Positions 12,324-21,787 of a stretch of 64,000 nucleotides of DNA are shown piece by piece; the stretch's first letter is position 1; the number at the start of each line of letters is the position of its first letter. Below the pieces are notes generated by a model. It worked only from the letters and a program-made list of their open reading frames with translations. It made no database searches and was not told the DNA's origin. This stretch comes from Spongilla lacustris (Eukaryota > Porifera > Demospongiae > Spongillida > Spongillidae). Location: the NCBI GenBank assembly GCA_949361645.1, contig OX442424.1, positions 2,869,015-2,933,014 on the forward strand, read 5' to 3'. Position numbers and translations under genes: made by a program.

Positions 12324-13050
12324 CAGTGGCGGATCCAGGGGGGGGGGGTGGGGGGGGGGGGGGGGGGGCAACTGGGTTCTGCCCCCCCCGCCAAATAGAA
12401 ATTAAATATTCATAGCCAAGGGGCGGTGCCTTACACAATTAATAGTATGTGCGAAAACGACTAAATGTACGTGCAGGCACAGGCTGCAGTGCCAGCCGGT
12501 GCGGTCGGGCAGGCATACACATGCTCTAAATTAAAACTTCTGCGACAGCTGGAATTGTGTTTGAGTGAATTGCAAGGCACCTATACAAATATTAGCAGGT
12601 AGGGCTATGTAGCAAATAGTTCACCGGTTCTTCTGACGTTGAAGTAACTCTGGACTGACCAGATAGGGCCTCGGAGTCGAAAGCGACCAAGCAAAGTAGG
12701 TTTGCCATTGGATGCATGATACCGGTATTATAGATCGTTTGTACACAATGCTGATAACACCACCAGCCAACTTTGGTGTCACTTCACGCAAAGATAATAG
12801 AGTTTATCTACGTAGATGAGTTATAACGTTTTTGGTGCAGTTTTTACGTACTTTTGGGGGGTTTACAACGCAAAAAGCGTTGGCTTCTGGGGCTATGCCC
12901 CAGGCCCCGCTGGGGGAGCTTACAGCCCCCCCCCCCCCCGCACCCTCCCCGGGGTGGCTACGCCTCCTGATTTGCCCCACCCCCTGCCACACCCTCACCT
13001 TTGCCCCCCCCCCCCCCCCCCCCCGCTCCCAATTCCTGGATCCGCCCCTG
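12324..13050. mobile_element. 727-bp inverted-end element with 5-bp target duplication
   Basis: Starts CAGTGGCGGATCCAGG and ends CCTGGATCCGCCCCTG, an imperfect terminal inverted repeat followed inward by long G runs (left) and C runs (right). The 5-bp sequence GCTAC directly flanks both ends (12319-12323 and 13051-13055), consistent with a target-site duplication. The interior has no transposase-like frame. Proline-rich frames across the C runs are artefacts. Confidence 0.7.
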
Positions 13051-13790
13051 GCTACGGTTCTGCGTATTTATCCCCGTAAAGTAGGTAAATTTAAACGCCC
13101 ACGAACACTACCTAGTGCACCGAGACGACTGATCAAAACATACGTGAGAGTTGGAGTCGACAGACCGGTTGTCATCACTCAGGAGATCTGGAAAGAACAA
13201 TTGAGTGACCATAAACTATTAGCTAGTGATAACTACTGAGTAGCATGCATGCGTGTTAGCATACACAGGCAGCTTCAGAATGAAATGCAATTTACACCGT
13301 CATTCTAAACGTTAGCCTCACCTCCACCAGCTTCCTTGAGCTTTTTGGTCATACTAGGGTGCAATACTAAAAGATAAAAAACTTTCCTCGAAGACAAGTC
13401 CAAAGCGTGGCCATGTTGTTGTATACGAGAAATAAAGAGGAACGTCTTATTATAAAAAAGTAGAGAAATTTTGAAATGACATCGGTGTGTCTACGCGAGT
13501 TTTGGCACGATCGACACATGCGACCGGTATGGGGACCCGACTTGCATCGGTCGGGTCCCCAGACTGTGCAATTTTGGGTATGGTGTGCATCGTAAACAAT
13601 GTGTGGTGTAGTTTTGGCACGAATTACATCCCATACAAAAGGTAGATAGGGATACTAGATATTCAAAATCCAACACAGACTCACCAAGAAACGGCCACAG
13701 CGCTCGCTACTAAAGTTTAAAGCCTCCCCCCGACACCTTTTACGAGGTGAGATTCTCACGTTTCGGATTGTCCACGCGGAATGTATGGGA
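13051..13790. other. Intergenic; small hairpin at 13530-13561
   Basis: No gene recognised. A perfect 12-bp stem (TGGGGACCCGAC / GTCGGGTCCCCA) with an 8-base loop lies at 13530-13561. Confidence 0.5.
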
Positions 13791-13795
13791 CTCTA

Positions 13796-13845
13796 TGGCT
13801 CACGTGATTAGTTTCCAATCCCTCTCTATACTATCTCTGTACCTA
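13796..13845 (+). promoter_or_regulatory. Putative promoter of TRIM gene A
   Basis: The block CACGTGATTAGTTTCCAATC at 13801-13820 holds an E-box-like CACGTG and a CCAAT word. It is followed by CCTCTCTATACTATCTCTG, a weak TATA-like stretch. The same arrangement recurs at 37391-37441 on the + strand, and its core (CCCTCTATATATTATCTCTG) recurs upstream of gene C on the - strand. It lies about 260 bp before the ATG of gene A, which leaves room for a first exon and 5'UTR intron. Function is inferred from conservation and position. Confidence 0.45.
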
Positions 13846-14079
13846 CCGACCCCATTTTATTATACTTTTGCCCGAGAAACAACTAATCAAGTTTGAATGG
13901 CCTAAGCGCTAAGCTTATGGCTTAACAGTTGACACAAATCACCTAAAACCCGGCGGTACGTACCGATCAATATATAGCCCTTTGCATGCATCTCTTCGAA
14001 ATGAGCAGTACTTTTATGGCATTCAGGATATTCAACCTGTGTATCTCTCTGAGCTTATTACTTTCATCTTGTCTGTAGA

Positions 14080-16272
14080 ATGACTGCAAAGGATTGCCTT
14101 CCGCATCACGTGACCTGTCAGATGTGCTCTGGGCCCTTCAGTGACCCAAGAATACTACCATGTCTGCACTCCTTCTGTTGTCAGTGCCTTCACAGGGAGA
14201 TGGAGAAGGTTGGACCTCAGAAAAGCCTTCAGTGTCCCACCTGTCTAAGAAATGTTCCCATCCCAGTGGGAGGGGCCAGTGCTTTCCCTCAGAACCTCCA
14301 TCTTGGATTTGAGGTGGAGGTTGCTGGGTACATGTCCAAGTTTGCCAGTAGCTCTGGAGTGTCTTGTACCTTCTGTGTAAAAGGATGCAATGATCCTGCA
14401 GTTGTATTCTGTTGCTCATGTCACATGTTCATGTGCACATTTGGCCAAGAGTGTCACAATCGTGCTATACCTCTGTCCCAGCACAATGTGATAGGACTGG
14501 ACAGGGAGTCAGCCACACTGCTACCAACACTCATAATACCAACAGAGCATCACTGTTCCCATCCAAAACACAAGAAACAACAATTGGATTTTTACTGTAA
14601 GACTTGTAGCTGTTTGATCTGCCCACTCTGTTTCATAACAGTTCACAAAGACCACAACATCACTGAGCTGTCCACTGCTGCAGAAGCTGATAGAGATGAA
14701 ATGAGAGGGACACTTCAATGTGCACAAGAGGTTGTGTCAACATTGGCTGGTGCCATTGATGCCAATAAGAAGATGATGCAACAGGTGGAGACCTCCAAAC
14801 AAGAAGCTGAACTGGCCATCATACAGACCTTTAAGCAACTGATGGAGACATTGGAAGAAAGAAAGAAAGTGTTGTTGATGGAATTGGAAACCATTGCACT
14901 CTCCAAGACAACATCTCTCACCCTTCAAAAGGAGCAGTTTGAGAAGATCCAACATGACATCAGTCACTACACTGAGGTGACCTCCCACATCCTGCAGACC
15001 CACACTGACCATGAGGTGGTAGCTCTTGGAGGATTGGTACCCACTGAACTGAAGGCCACCCTCAAGAAGGTGGAGAATGTGTCCCTCACTCCAAATCCAC
15101 ATTGCTACCTATCTGCTACTTTGCAGTCAGACTCTCTTGTCAAAGTACTATCTGAATTTGGTGGAGTTGTGGACCTATCTACTTCTGAATATACATTTGC
15201 TTTTAAGTCTGTATCTAGGGTGAATAGAAAGTACCATGTTAAAGTGGAGAACAAGACATCAAAGGGAGAGAGGTACCCATGTGGTAGTGTGCAGGTGAAG
15301 GCTGAGCTGAGGCCCAAGTCACATGATGGAGCAGTTTTCTTGGGTGAGGTGGAGGACCATGGGGATGGTACCTACACTCTCACCCTCATCCCTCAGACTG
15401 CTGGTCCTCACCAGCTGGTCATCACGATGGATGGTCATCATGTACAGAGGAGTCCTTATGACCTAGAGGTGATGAGTGATTATACCTCATTATGTGATGT
15501 CCAACAAGTAATCAGTGTAAAGGATCCATCATGTGTTGCCATCCATGAGAATGGAGATATCTATGTGGGCAGTAATGATCACCACATATATGTGTTTGAC
15601 CAAGGTGGCCACCTGAAGAACACCATTGGTAGCAAGGGGAGTGGTGATGGTCAGTTCAGTGACCCCTGTAGCATGTCCATCATAGGAGAGGTGATGTATA
15701 TTGCTGACTTTGGTAATCATCGCATACAGAAGCTGACAACAGGAGGAAAATTCCTTCACGAGTTTGGTAAGGAAGGATCAGGTCAGGGACAATTCAGGTG
15801 TCCAAATAGTGTTGTTGCTGACTCAAAGAACAGAGTGATTGTGTCTGACAGGGACAACCACAGGGTTCAAGTATTCAGTCAAGATGGTAACTGGTTATTC
15901 ACCATAGCTGGTACTGCATCTGGTGAAAACTGTTTCCAGCATCCAAGGGGTCTGGCCTTAGACCCACAAGGGAATATTCATGTTACAGCTCGTGGTTCAA
16001 ACACCATCAAAGTCTTCACAACTGAAGGTACTTATGTCAGATCATATGGAGATGTAAATGATCCATTAGGAGTAGCAGTTGATGAAGAAGGTTACAGCTT
16101 TGTCACTGATTTGGATGGAGGCTGCTTCTCAATCTATGATCCCAAAGGACAGAAGATCCACACAGTAGGGAACCTGAACAGACCATTTAGATTGGCACTA
16201 GATCCTCTGAGGGGTAGTCTTTATGTTCCAAATTATGGTACTAGTAGTGTGCTGAAGTTCAGCCTGCAGTGA
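14080..16272 (+). CDS. TRIM-NHL protein A (RING, B-boxes, coiled coil, filamin, NHL), 730 aa
   Basis: Probable ubiquitin E3 ligase of the TRIM2/3/71-like architecture. The RING is C13-x2-C16...C28-x-H30-x2-C33-x2-C36...C52-x2-C55. A B-box-1-like Cys/His cluster lies at about 96-135 and B-box 2 at about 157-192. A coiled coil spans about 196-320 and a filamin/ABP280 repeat about 365-468, ending in the typical GDGTYTLTL...GPHQLVI...SPYDLEV pattern. Six NHL blades fill about 475-730. The start is chosen because TTTCATCTTGTCTGTAG directly before AATG looks like a 3' splice site and is conserved in every paralogue. This is the only + strand copy, convergent to the - strand array. It is the most diverged member: it lacks a two-residue SP pair at the start of the filamin domain and differs in NHL loops (YIADFGNHRI, PFRLALDP). 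Substrate and ligand are unknown. Confidence 0.93.
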   Translation: MTAKDCLPHHVTCQMCSGPFSDPRILPCLHSFCCQCLHREMEKVGPQKSLQCPTCLRNVPIPVGGASAFPQNLHLGFEVEVAGYMSKFASSSGVSCTFCVKGCNDPAVVFCCSCHMFMCTFGQECHNRAIPLSQHNVIGLDRESATLLPTLIIPTEHHCSHPKHKKQQLDFYCKTCSCLICPLCFITVHKDHNITELSTAAEADRDEMRGTLQCAQEVVSTLAGAIDANKKMMQQVETSKQEAELAIIQTFKQLMETLEERKKVLLMELETIALSKTTSLTLQKEQFEKIQHDISHYTEVTSHILQTHTDHEVVALGGLVPTELKATLKKVENVSLTPNPHCYLSATLQSDSLVKVLSEFGGVVDLSTSEYTFAFKSVSRVNRKYHVKVENKTSKGERYPCGSVQVKAELRPKSHDGAVFLGEVEDHGDGTYTLTLIPQTAGPHQLVITMDGHHVQRSPYDLEVMSDYTSLCDVQQVISVKDPSCVAIHENGDIYVGSNDHHIYVFDQGGHLKNTIGSKGSGDGQFSDPCSMSIIGEVMYIADFGNHRIQKLTTGGKFLHEFGKEGSGQGQFRCPNSVVADSKNRVIVSDRDNHRVQVFSQDGNWLFTIAGTASGENCFQHPRGLALDPQGNIHVTARGSNTIKVFTTEGTYVRSYGDVNDPLGVAVDEEGYSFVTDLDGGCFSIYDPKGQKIHTVGNLNRPFRLALDPLRGSLYVPNYGTSSVLKFSLQ

Positions 16273-16980
16273 CATGGCACATATGGTTGGCTTAGCACTG
16301 CTGGATGTGCATGCACATGTATTTGTTGTTTTGGCAATTTTTGTATGAATTGACAAAACCTCAAATGTTGTGATGCTCTAGAAGAACTTGGAGGCCATGA
16401 AGGACACCAAGGAGCGAATCCAGGTTGGGGGGGGGGGGGGGGGTCTAATAACTATATTCACAAGTGGGGGAGGGGGCGTGTCCCCTCCCGTGCGTCTTGG
16501 GGAGCGATCTAAGCTCCTCCAGTGGGGCCTGCATTTAGCATGAATAAGCATACTTTTTACAGTGTAATATTCGGATTGATAAATAGAAGCCTGCGTGGAT
16601 AGCGAATAGAAAACTTAATTCCTACTGCTCAAGCAATTAATTATATAAATTGGTGACCGTATGCTGGTCTAAACGACACACACGTTTTACCTTAGTATTG
16701 TATACCTACGTGATTTAACTCTACCAGTTTCATAAGGAAAACTATCTTCTTTTGATCGCTTGCTTCCTGCTCACACCATACGGTGGCCCGGTAGGTCGCG
16801 CACTAATTAAGACAGTTGCGCCACGCACTACACTTAAAGTTTGCACCGCGCACTAGTTGAGGTTTGCACCGTGTACAGCGCACTAGTTGAGATTTGCACC
16901 GCGCATTAATTCCACGCGCAGCAGTAATGCTAATTAAACATGCAAAACCGTTCGTTGCTTGGAGGGTCTCGGCTTTAGAC
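16273..16980. other. 3' flank of gene A; G-run element remnant
   Basis: No clear AATAAA signal is seen just after the stop. At about 16413-16443 the text GGAGCGAATCCAGG runs into a long G run, resembling the left end of the 727-bp element at 12324. At 16800-16920 a short phrase (GTTTGCACCGCGCACTAGTTGAG) recurs three times in variant form. Confidence 0.4.
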
Positions 16981-16983
16981 CCC

Positions 16984-17241
<258 letters not shown>

Positions 17242-17244
17242 TAT

Positions 17245-17645
17245 TTCTATCTGGCAGTCTCTAATAGCTCCTCTACACGAACCAGTACACACTCTATCAT
17301 GTCAAGTCGCTGCAAGGCAGCGTGAAGTGCCTGTGGAAATAAGAAGGGAAAGACCATTAGATGAAGTCACATAGTCTAAACCAACATAAAGGACCACCCC
17401 ACCTGCCTGACCTCCATTCCTTCCACCTGACCTCTGCCCAGTCACCTCACTTCTCTCCCTAATGCTGTTACATAACTGACCTGCAGTTCATCGTTTGGAC
17501 TGACTTGTGGCAACCTCTCTCCTGACACTTCCACTGTAATCACTGGCTCAGGTTCTCCCTGTGGTACACACTCCATCAGGGCCTGCTCCTTCTTCACTAC
17601 CTCTTCCCTGGCATGGGCATGAAGAGTCCTCAGGGGCGGATTTAG
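17245..17645 (-). pseudogene. Last two exons of an unrecognised gene, cut by the assembly gap
   Basis: On the minus strand, a frame at about 17482-17640 reads LHAHAREEVVKKEQALMEC through VSPNDELQ. It ends at a good donor (CTGCAG|GTCAGT) near 17480. About 150 bp on, an acceptor (TTATTTCCACAG|GC) near 17330 opens an exon reading ALHAALQRLDMIECVL through VEELLETAR and a TAG stop at about 17245. The joined frame is open and looks like a natural helical C-terminus. Upstream it runs into the assembly gap through a GGGGCGGATTTAG motif. I do not recognise the protein. It may be a real gene end, or a relic like the ValRS pieces nearby. Confidence 0.4.
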
Positions 17646-17845
17646 NNNNNNNNNNNNNNNNNNNNNNNNNNNNNNNNNNNNNNNNNNNNNNNNNNNNNNN
17701 NNNNNNNNNNNNNNNNNNNNNNNNNNNNNNNNNNNNNNNNNNNNNNNNNNNNNNNNNNNNNNNNNNNNNNNNNNNNNNNNNNNNNNNNNNNNNNNNNNNN
17801 NNNNNNNNNNNNNNNNNNNNNNNNNNNNNNNNNNNNNNNNNNNNN
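17646..17845. other. Assembly gap (200 N)
   Basis: Exactly 200 N, probably a placeholder size. The bases before it, AGGGGCGGATTTAG, resemble the terminus of the element at 12324, so a repeat copy may lie in the gap. Frames spanning the gap are meaningless. Confidence 0.95.
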
Positions 17846-17860
17846 ATGTCGCACCCCACC

Positions 17861-17932
17861 TTGTTTCAAGATTATCTGCTCCTAGACCATTTGAACAGCC
17901 ATCTCAAGAGCCTCCTCCCCAGACCATCCACT
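17861..17932 (-). pseudogene. ValRS exon fragment (EEALEMA exon)
   Basis: Minus strand reads a degraded form of GRSEEEALEMAAKKF...LKQ, the ValRS segment just before DVLDTWFSS. This copy is frameshifted after LEMA relative to the copy at 45421-45500. It abuts the gap and then a purine-rich stretch. Confidence 0.55.
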
Positions 17933-17944
17933 GCACAGTGTTCA

Positions 17945-18420
17945 GTGAGGAGTGGGAGGGAGGAGATGGTGGGAGGAGAGGGAGGGTGGGAGAAAGGGTG
18001 GTAGGAGAGGCAGAAGAAGAAAGAGGGATGGTGAGTGGAAGGAGGGAGAAATGGTGTTGGGGATGGGAGGGAGGGTGGGAGAAAGGGTGGTAGGAGAAAG
18101 GGTGGTAGGAGAGGCAGAAAGAAAGAGGGATGGTGAGTGGAAGGAGGGAGAAATGGTGTTGGGGATGGGAGGGAGGAAGGGTGGTGGGGAGGGGAGGAGG
18201 AAGGGTGGTGGGGAGGGGAGAGAGGAAGAGTGGCGTGGAGGGGAGGAAATGAGGGAATGGGGTGGGGAGGAGGGAGGGAGGAAGTGTTGGGGAGGGGAGG
18301 GGAGGTAGGGAGGGAGGGGGTGGTGTGGCTAGGAGGGAGGAAGTATGGTGGAGGGGAGGGAGGTCTGTCAGAGGAAGGGTTATGAGGAGGAGAGGGTAGG
18401 GGAAAGGGTGGTAGGATAAA
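17945..18420 (+). repeat. Purine-rich (GGA/GGGA) tract with internal duplication
   Basis: About 475 bp of almost pure purine on the + strand. Phrases such as GAAGGAGGGAGAAATGG and GATGGGAGGGAGG are repeated. Shorter purine tracts occupy the equivalent ValRS intron in other units (27795-27900, 40590-40640, 47400-47490, 58420-58540), so this is an expanded intron repeat. Long Pro/Ser frames on the other strand are artefacts. Confidence 0.8.
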
Positions 18421-18424
18421 ACCC

Positions 18425-18880
18425 GATGGCCTCTCCACATAAGCTCCATGGCCTCCCCACATAAGCCCCATGGCCTCCCCACATAAGCCCCATGGCCTCC
18501 CCACATAAGCCACATGGCCTCCCCCACATAAGCCCCATGGCCTCCCCACATAAGCCCCATGGCCTCCCCACATAAGCCCCATGGCCTCCCCACATAAGCC
18601 CCATGGCCTCCCCACATAAGCCACATGGCCTCCCCACATAAGCCCCATGGCCTCCCCACATAAGCCCCATGGCCTCCCCACATAAGCCCCATGGCCTCCC
18701 CACATAAGCCCCATGGCCTCCCCACATAAGCCCCATGGCCTCCCCACATAAGCCCCATGGCCTCCCCACATAAGCCCCATGGCCTCCCCACATAAGCCCC
18801 ATGGCCTCCCCACATAAGCCCCATGGCCACCCCCCATAAGCCCCATGGCCTCCCCATGCACATAAGCCCCATGGCTTCCT
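18425..18880 (-). repeat. 22-bp minisatellite, about 20 copies (array 1)
   Basis: Unit of 22 bp with core CTCCCCACATAAGCCCCATG on the + strand and few variants. It directly abuts the ValRS exon ending in VPIEVR, placing it just inside the last ValRS intron as in the other units. Because 22 is not a multiple of 3 and the unit has no stop in any minus-strand frame, all three frames stay open as Gly/Trp/Met/Leu-rich repeats. These are not proteins. Confidence 0.95.
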
Positions 18881-19045
18881 CACCTTCTCCTCTCACTTCT
18901 ATGGGAACCTTCTCATAGTCCCCCAGCCTGTGTGTTCTCCAACAGCTTCCTCTGACTGCTCTGCTTCTCACCTATCAGCCCGTTCAGTCCCTCAATCTCC
19001 TTGTGGGTGTCAACCAGACCCTTGATCAGCAGGTGGACCTCACAG
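18881..19045 (-). pseudogene. ValRS C-terminal exon fragment
   Basis: Minus strand encodes CEVHLLIKGLVDTHKEIEGL...IGEKQSSQRKLLENTQAGDY...KVPIEVR, the C-terminal coiled-coil region of eukaryotic ValRS. An extra C in the run at about 18920-18924, compared with 38765-38770, shifts the frame. It lies between the minisatellite and a 30-bp repeat cluster. Confidence 0.7.
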
Positions 19046-19079
19046 TGAATTTGCATCTAAGAGTACATGGAGAAGGGGA

Positions 19080-19225
19080 ACACAATCATGTACAAAGAGT
19101 GAGCAATGGAATGCAGACATGTACAAAGAGTGGGCAAAGGACTACTGATATGTACATACAAGATTGGGCAAAGGAATACAGACATGTCTAAAGAGTAGGC
19201 AAAGGACTACTGAGATGTGGGCAAA
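19080..19225 (+). repeat. Imperfect 30-bp tandem repeat
   Basis: Phrases like GGGCAAAGGACTACTGA and GAATACAGACATGTACAAAG recur about every 30 bp. Related clusters occur in the same ValRS intron at 33170-33310, 53580-53740 and 57090-57210, and inverted at 26390-26500. Confidence 0.7.
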
Positions 19226-19367
19226 GGGATATGCAGTCACATAATATAAGGGCAGCACTTACTTGTATTCTGCTATATATAAATGCTGTTCATGGAAAAC
19301 AACAATTCAGTCTCATAGCCTGCCTATCTACGACCTGAATATTTCTTACCCTCCCACCACTCATCCC

Positions 19368-19464
19368 CAGATCTAAATCCCCTTCTCCTCCCCTGACCTC
19401 TAGGGTAATGCCATGCAGCACATCCAGTGGGTCTATCACGTTCCCCAGTGTCTTGCTCATCTTG
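19368..19464 (-). pseudogene. ValRS KMSK-exon fragment, fused to TRIM sequence
   Basis: Minus strand retains [24 protein letters not shown] coding sequence up to CTTGC at about 19461-19465. There it switches abruptly into TRIM B-box sequence instead of continuing to the GRKMSK codons. Confidence 0.65.
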
Positions 19465-19571
19465 CAACAGTGGACAGCTCAGTGAAGTTGTGGTATTTAT
19501 GAAGTAGAGCTGACAGATGAAACAGCTACAAGTCACAGTAGAGCTCCAAGTCTAGTTCTTATGTTTTGGAT
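19465..19571 (-). pseudogene. TRIM-NHL B-box 2 scrap inside ValRS sequence
   Basis: Matches about 105 bp of the TRIM genes (compare 29770-29890): CAACAGTGGACAGCTCAG, AGCTGACAGATGAAACAGC, TCCAAGTCTAGTT and TTATGTTTTGGAT, with small deletions that break the frame. Both neighbours are ValRS intron/exon sequence, so this is a non-homologous or microhomology joint. Confidence 0.75.
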
Positions 19572-19599
19572 CAGTCAGTTATCCCATCAAGGCAAGACA

Positions 19600-20030
19600 A
19601 CAGAACACACAATGTAAAAATGTTCTCCTATTTATCTACTCCTCCTCCACCTTTTCCACACACTTGTCCAGCTCTGGCTATCTCTACCTCCTTGGGGTCC
19701 AGGTTTCCTTCCTCCAGTCTCCAATGTAGTCCCTGAAAGTCCAACACCACACCCCCATCAACTACAGGCCTCCTGACCTCTAGGGTAAAGCCATGGAGCA
19801 CAGCCTATCACGTTCCCCAGCATCTTGCTCATCTTGCGGCCGTGGGTGTCCCTCACCATGGCATGAAGGTACACCTCTGGGAAGGGGAGCTGGCCCAGGA
19901 GCTTCTGGCCCATGAAGACCATGCGGGCCACCCAGAAGAACAATATGTCCTACCTTTTCCCAGAAGTTGGTTTGGTTAGAAGACCGTCATCTGTGTCTCT
20001 CACCATGGCATGAAGGTATGTACATGCAAG
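19600..20030 (-). pseudogene. ValRS exons ([13 protein letters not shown] and KMSK exons), decayed
   Basis: Minus strand carries the [20 protein letters not shown] exon (about 19665-19735), then a [20 protein letters not shown]...[12 protein letters not shown] segment (about 19800-19945) with the KMSK adenylate-binding signature and a 5' piece of that exon (about 19945-19990). Part of the exon boundary is deleted, and a further scrap repeats the CACCATGGCATGAAGGTA phrase at about 20000-20018. No functional product is possible. Confidence 0.75.
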
Positions 20031-20084
20031 CATGTTACACTGCCAGCTACTAAAACTATATGCTGGGTATAGGGTAGCTATATG

Positions 20085-20307
20085 TTTATGTGACTTGAAA
20101 AAGTATTAAGCCCACCATTCAATATGTGCCAAATCAATCACACGATATACTTCAGTGCATTACTGTTACTAAAGTTTGGAAGATATAAAGACTATGCCTT
20201 TGAGGATCTAGTGCCACTCCATATGGCTTGTTCAGGTTCTCTACTGTGTGGATCTTCTGTCCTTTGGGATCAAAGATGGAGAAGCAGCCTCCACCCCATT
20301 CACTGAA
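20085..20307 (-). pseudogene. TRIM-NHL 3' end scrap (last NHL blades and 3' flank)
   Basis: Minus strand reads WGGGCFSIFDPKGQKIHTVE...NKPYGVALDP, the last two NHL blades. A small insertion (GGAAGATATAAAG instead of GGAACATAAAG) shifts the frame before the stop equivalent at 20138-20140. The 3' flank shared with the intact genes continues to about 20085. With 19465-19571 this marks a deleted sixth - strand TRIM unit. It is closest by eye to genes E and G. Confidence 0.85.
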
Positions 20308-20309
20308 GT

Positions 20310-21777
20310 ATATATGAAAGAAGACGAAACAGACTTTAGCCACTTATGTGCATAGTGGAAAGAACGTGAAATAGTTTATGGCTAAAAATTATTTAGCCAT
20401 TCTTGATTTTACCCTCTCCTTCAGAAAGTGCATTTACTGTTGCCAAATTAATAACTTCAGACATATCAAAGAAAAGATGCATGGCCTTCGTCATATCTCT
20501 CCAGCAGAACTCCAAGCTTCTAGGCTAACTGCAAGCAAGAATTATAATAATTATCCAGCAGGGACTTGATTATTGCTCTCTGTATTCCCTATTTAATGTG
20601 ATCACCGCATTCGTACTCCGTAAAATATTGCATACTTTAACCGCGGTGAAGGTTATAAATAATTGCGGTTAACCGTAACCGCAGTACATCAAATTTAACC
20701 GTGATATATCGTTAACCACTATATATCGCGCCAACCCTGGGCCCAGGTATGCTGTAGGCCCAGTGCAATGAGATTTCGGATTCAAATACTAATGTGTGGG
20801 TGTAAGTTTCGGTATGCATGTTTTATGCTGCATTCAGTATTATGAGTCTGATTTGTTTATGTTAACATCTACCGGAATATACTGTTAACCGTACATAAGT
20901 TATTAGTGTATGGCTAGCAAGAACAAAAACCTTTAAATTCACTCCGTCAGAAGATAGCTGTTGATAGCTTCACTGCCTTCTGTTCATGTACATGTAGCAT
21001 CACTACTACCAACCCCAACAAGAACAGCACCATCATCAACACCATCAGGTCAGTTGTGCTAGTTGTCTTCTACATGTACCTGTGTATATGCTTCTATTAC
21101 TAAGCTATGTGTAAAATTGTTCATACAATTACCAAATGTGATACGGTGTATGTGCAGTAATGAAACATTATGTATGTCAAACAGAAGATCATCAGGAATA
21201 CATAAATGTAGTGTTGCTACAAGTAGCAACAGGCGCAGCTAAAGTTGGTTTGGCATCCTAGCCTCCATATGCTAACTGCTTTTTACATGTAGAATAAAAT
21301 GAAACAAGTCGTATTAAAGAAAGTATGTTGTATTATGAAGGGAGAGTGATAGCAAAGTACAACTTGATTCAAAATTAAGGGATATGTAATGTGGTTTTTT
21401 TTTAATAGTTTGCTTGCACATCTACGTTGATGTTACATTACTGTGCAAGAATGTCGGACTAAACAAGTTTATATGACTTAAGTTCTAGAAATAATGCGAA
21501 AGCCAATAAATGCATAAAATAATTGAAAACATGATTTTGATTCAGTTTTACATGTATTACAATTGTTTGTGTAGATTTTTCGATATTTTATAATGATGAC
21601 TGTGCATATTGTTATTTACTATAGTAATGGGACAGTCTGTATAACAATGTCAAAAATATAGATTCTTATTATTGATACATATGCAGTTACAGCAGGATAA
21701 ATGGACATACATGTACATGCACATACATGCACAAGTACAACTTATTATAAACATATGTAGACTAAACACAATGTAAT
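20310..21777. other. Intergenic, no gene seen
   Basis: AT-rich DNA. A local cluster of TTAACCG / CGGTTAA words lies at 20635-20720. No supported coding region. Confidence 0.5.
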
Positions 21778-21787
21778 GATGGGCACC

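Noticed and set aside
12816..13239. Proline-rich frames of 87-135 codons
   Set aside because: Produced by C runs inside the 727-bp element and crossing its end.
13800..14079. Possible tRNA or small RNA gene in the leader of gene A
   Set aside because: No cloverleaf or A/B box arrangement could be drawn; conservation with other TRIM leaders explains the sequence.
14138..14419. 93-codon frame antisense to the RING/B-box region, repeated in all copies
   Set aside because: Shadow of a highly conserved coding region.
17872..18971. Long minus-strand frames of 160-355 codons rich in Gly, Trp, Met, then Pro and Ser
   Set aside because: They are translations of the 22-bp minisatellite and the purine tract. 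All three frames are open because the unit lacks stops, and they run across ValRS exon borders out of frame.
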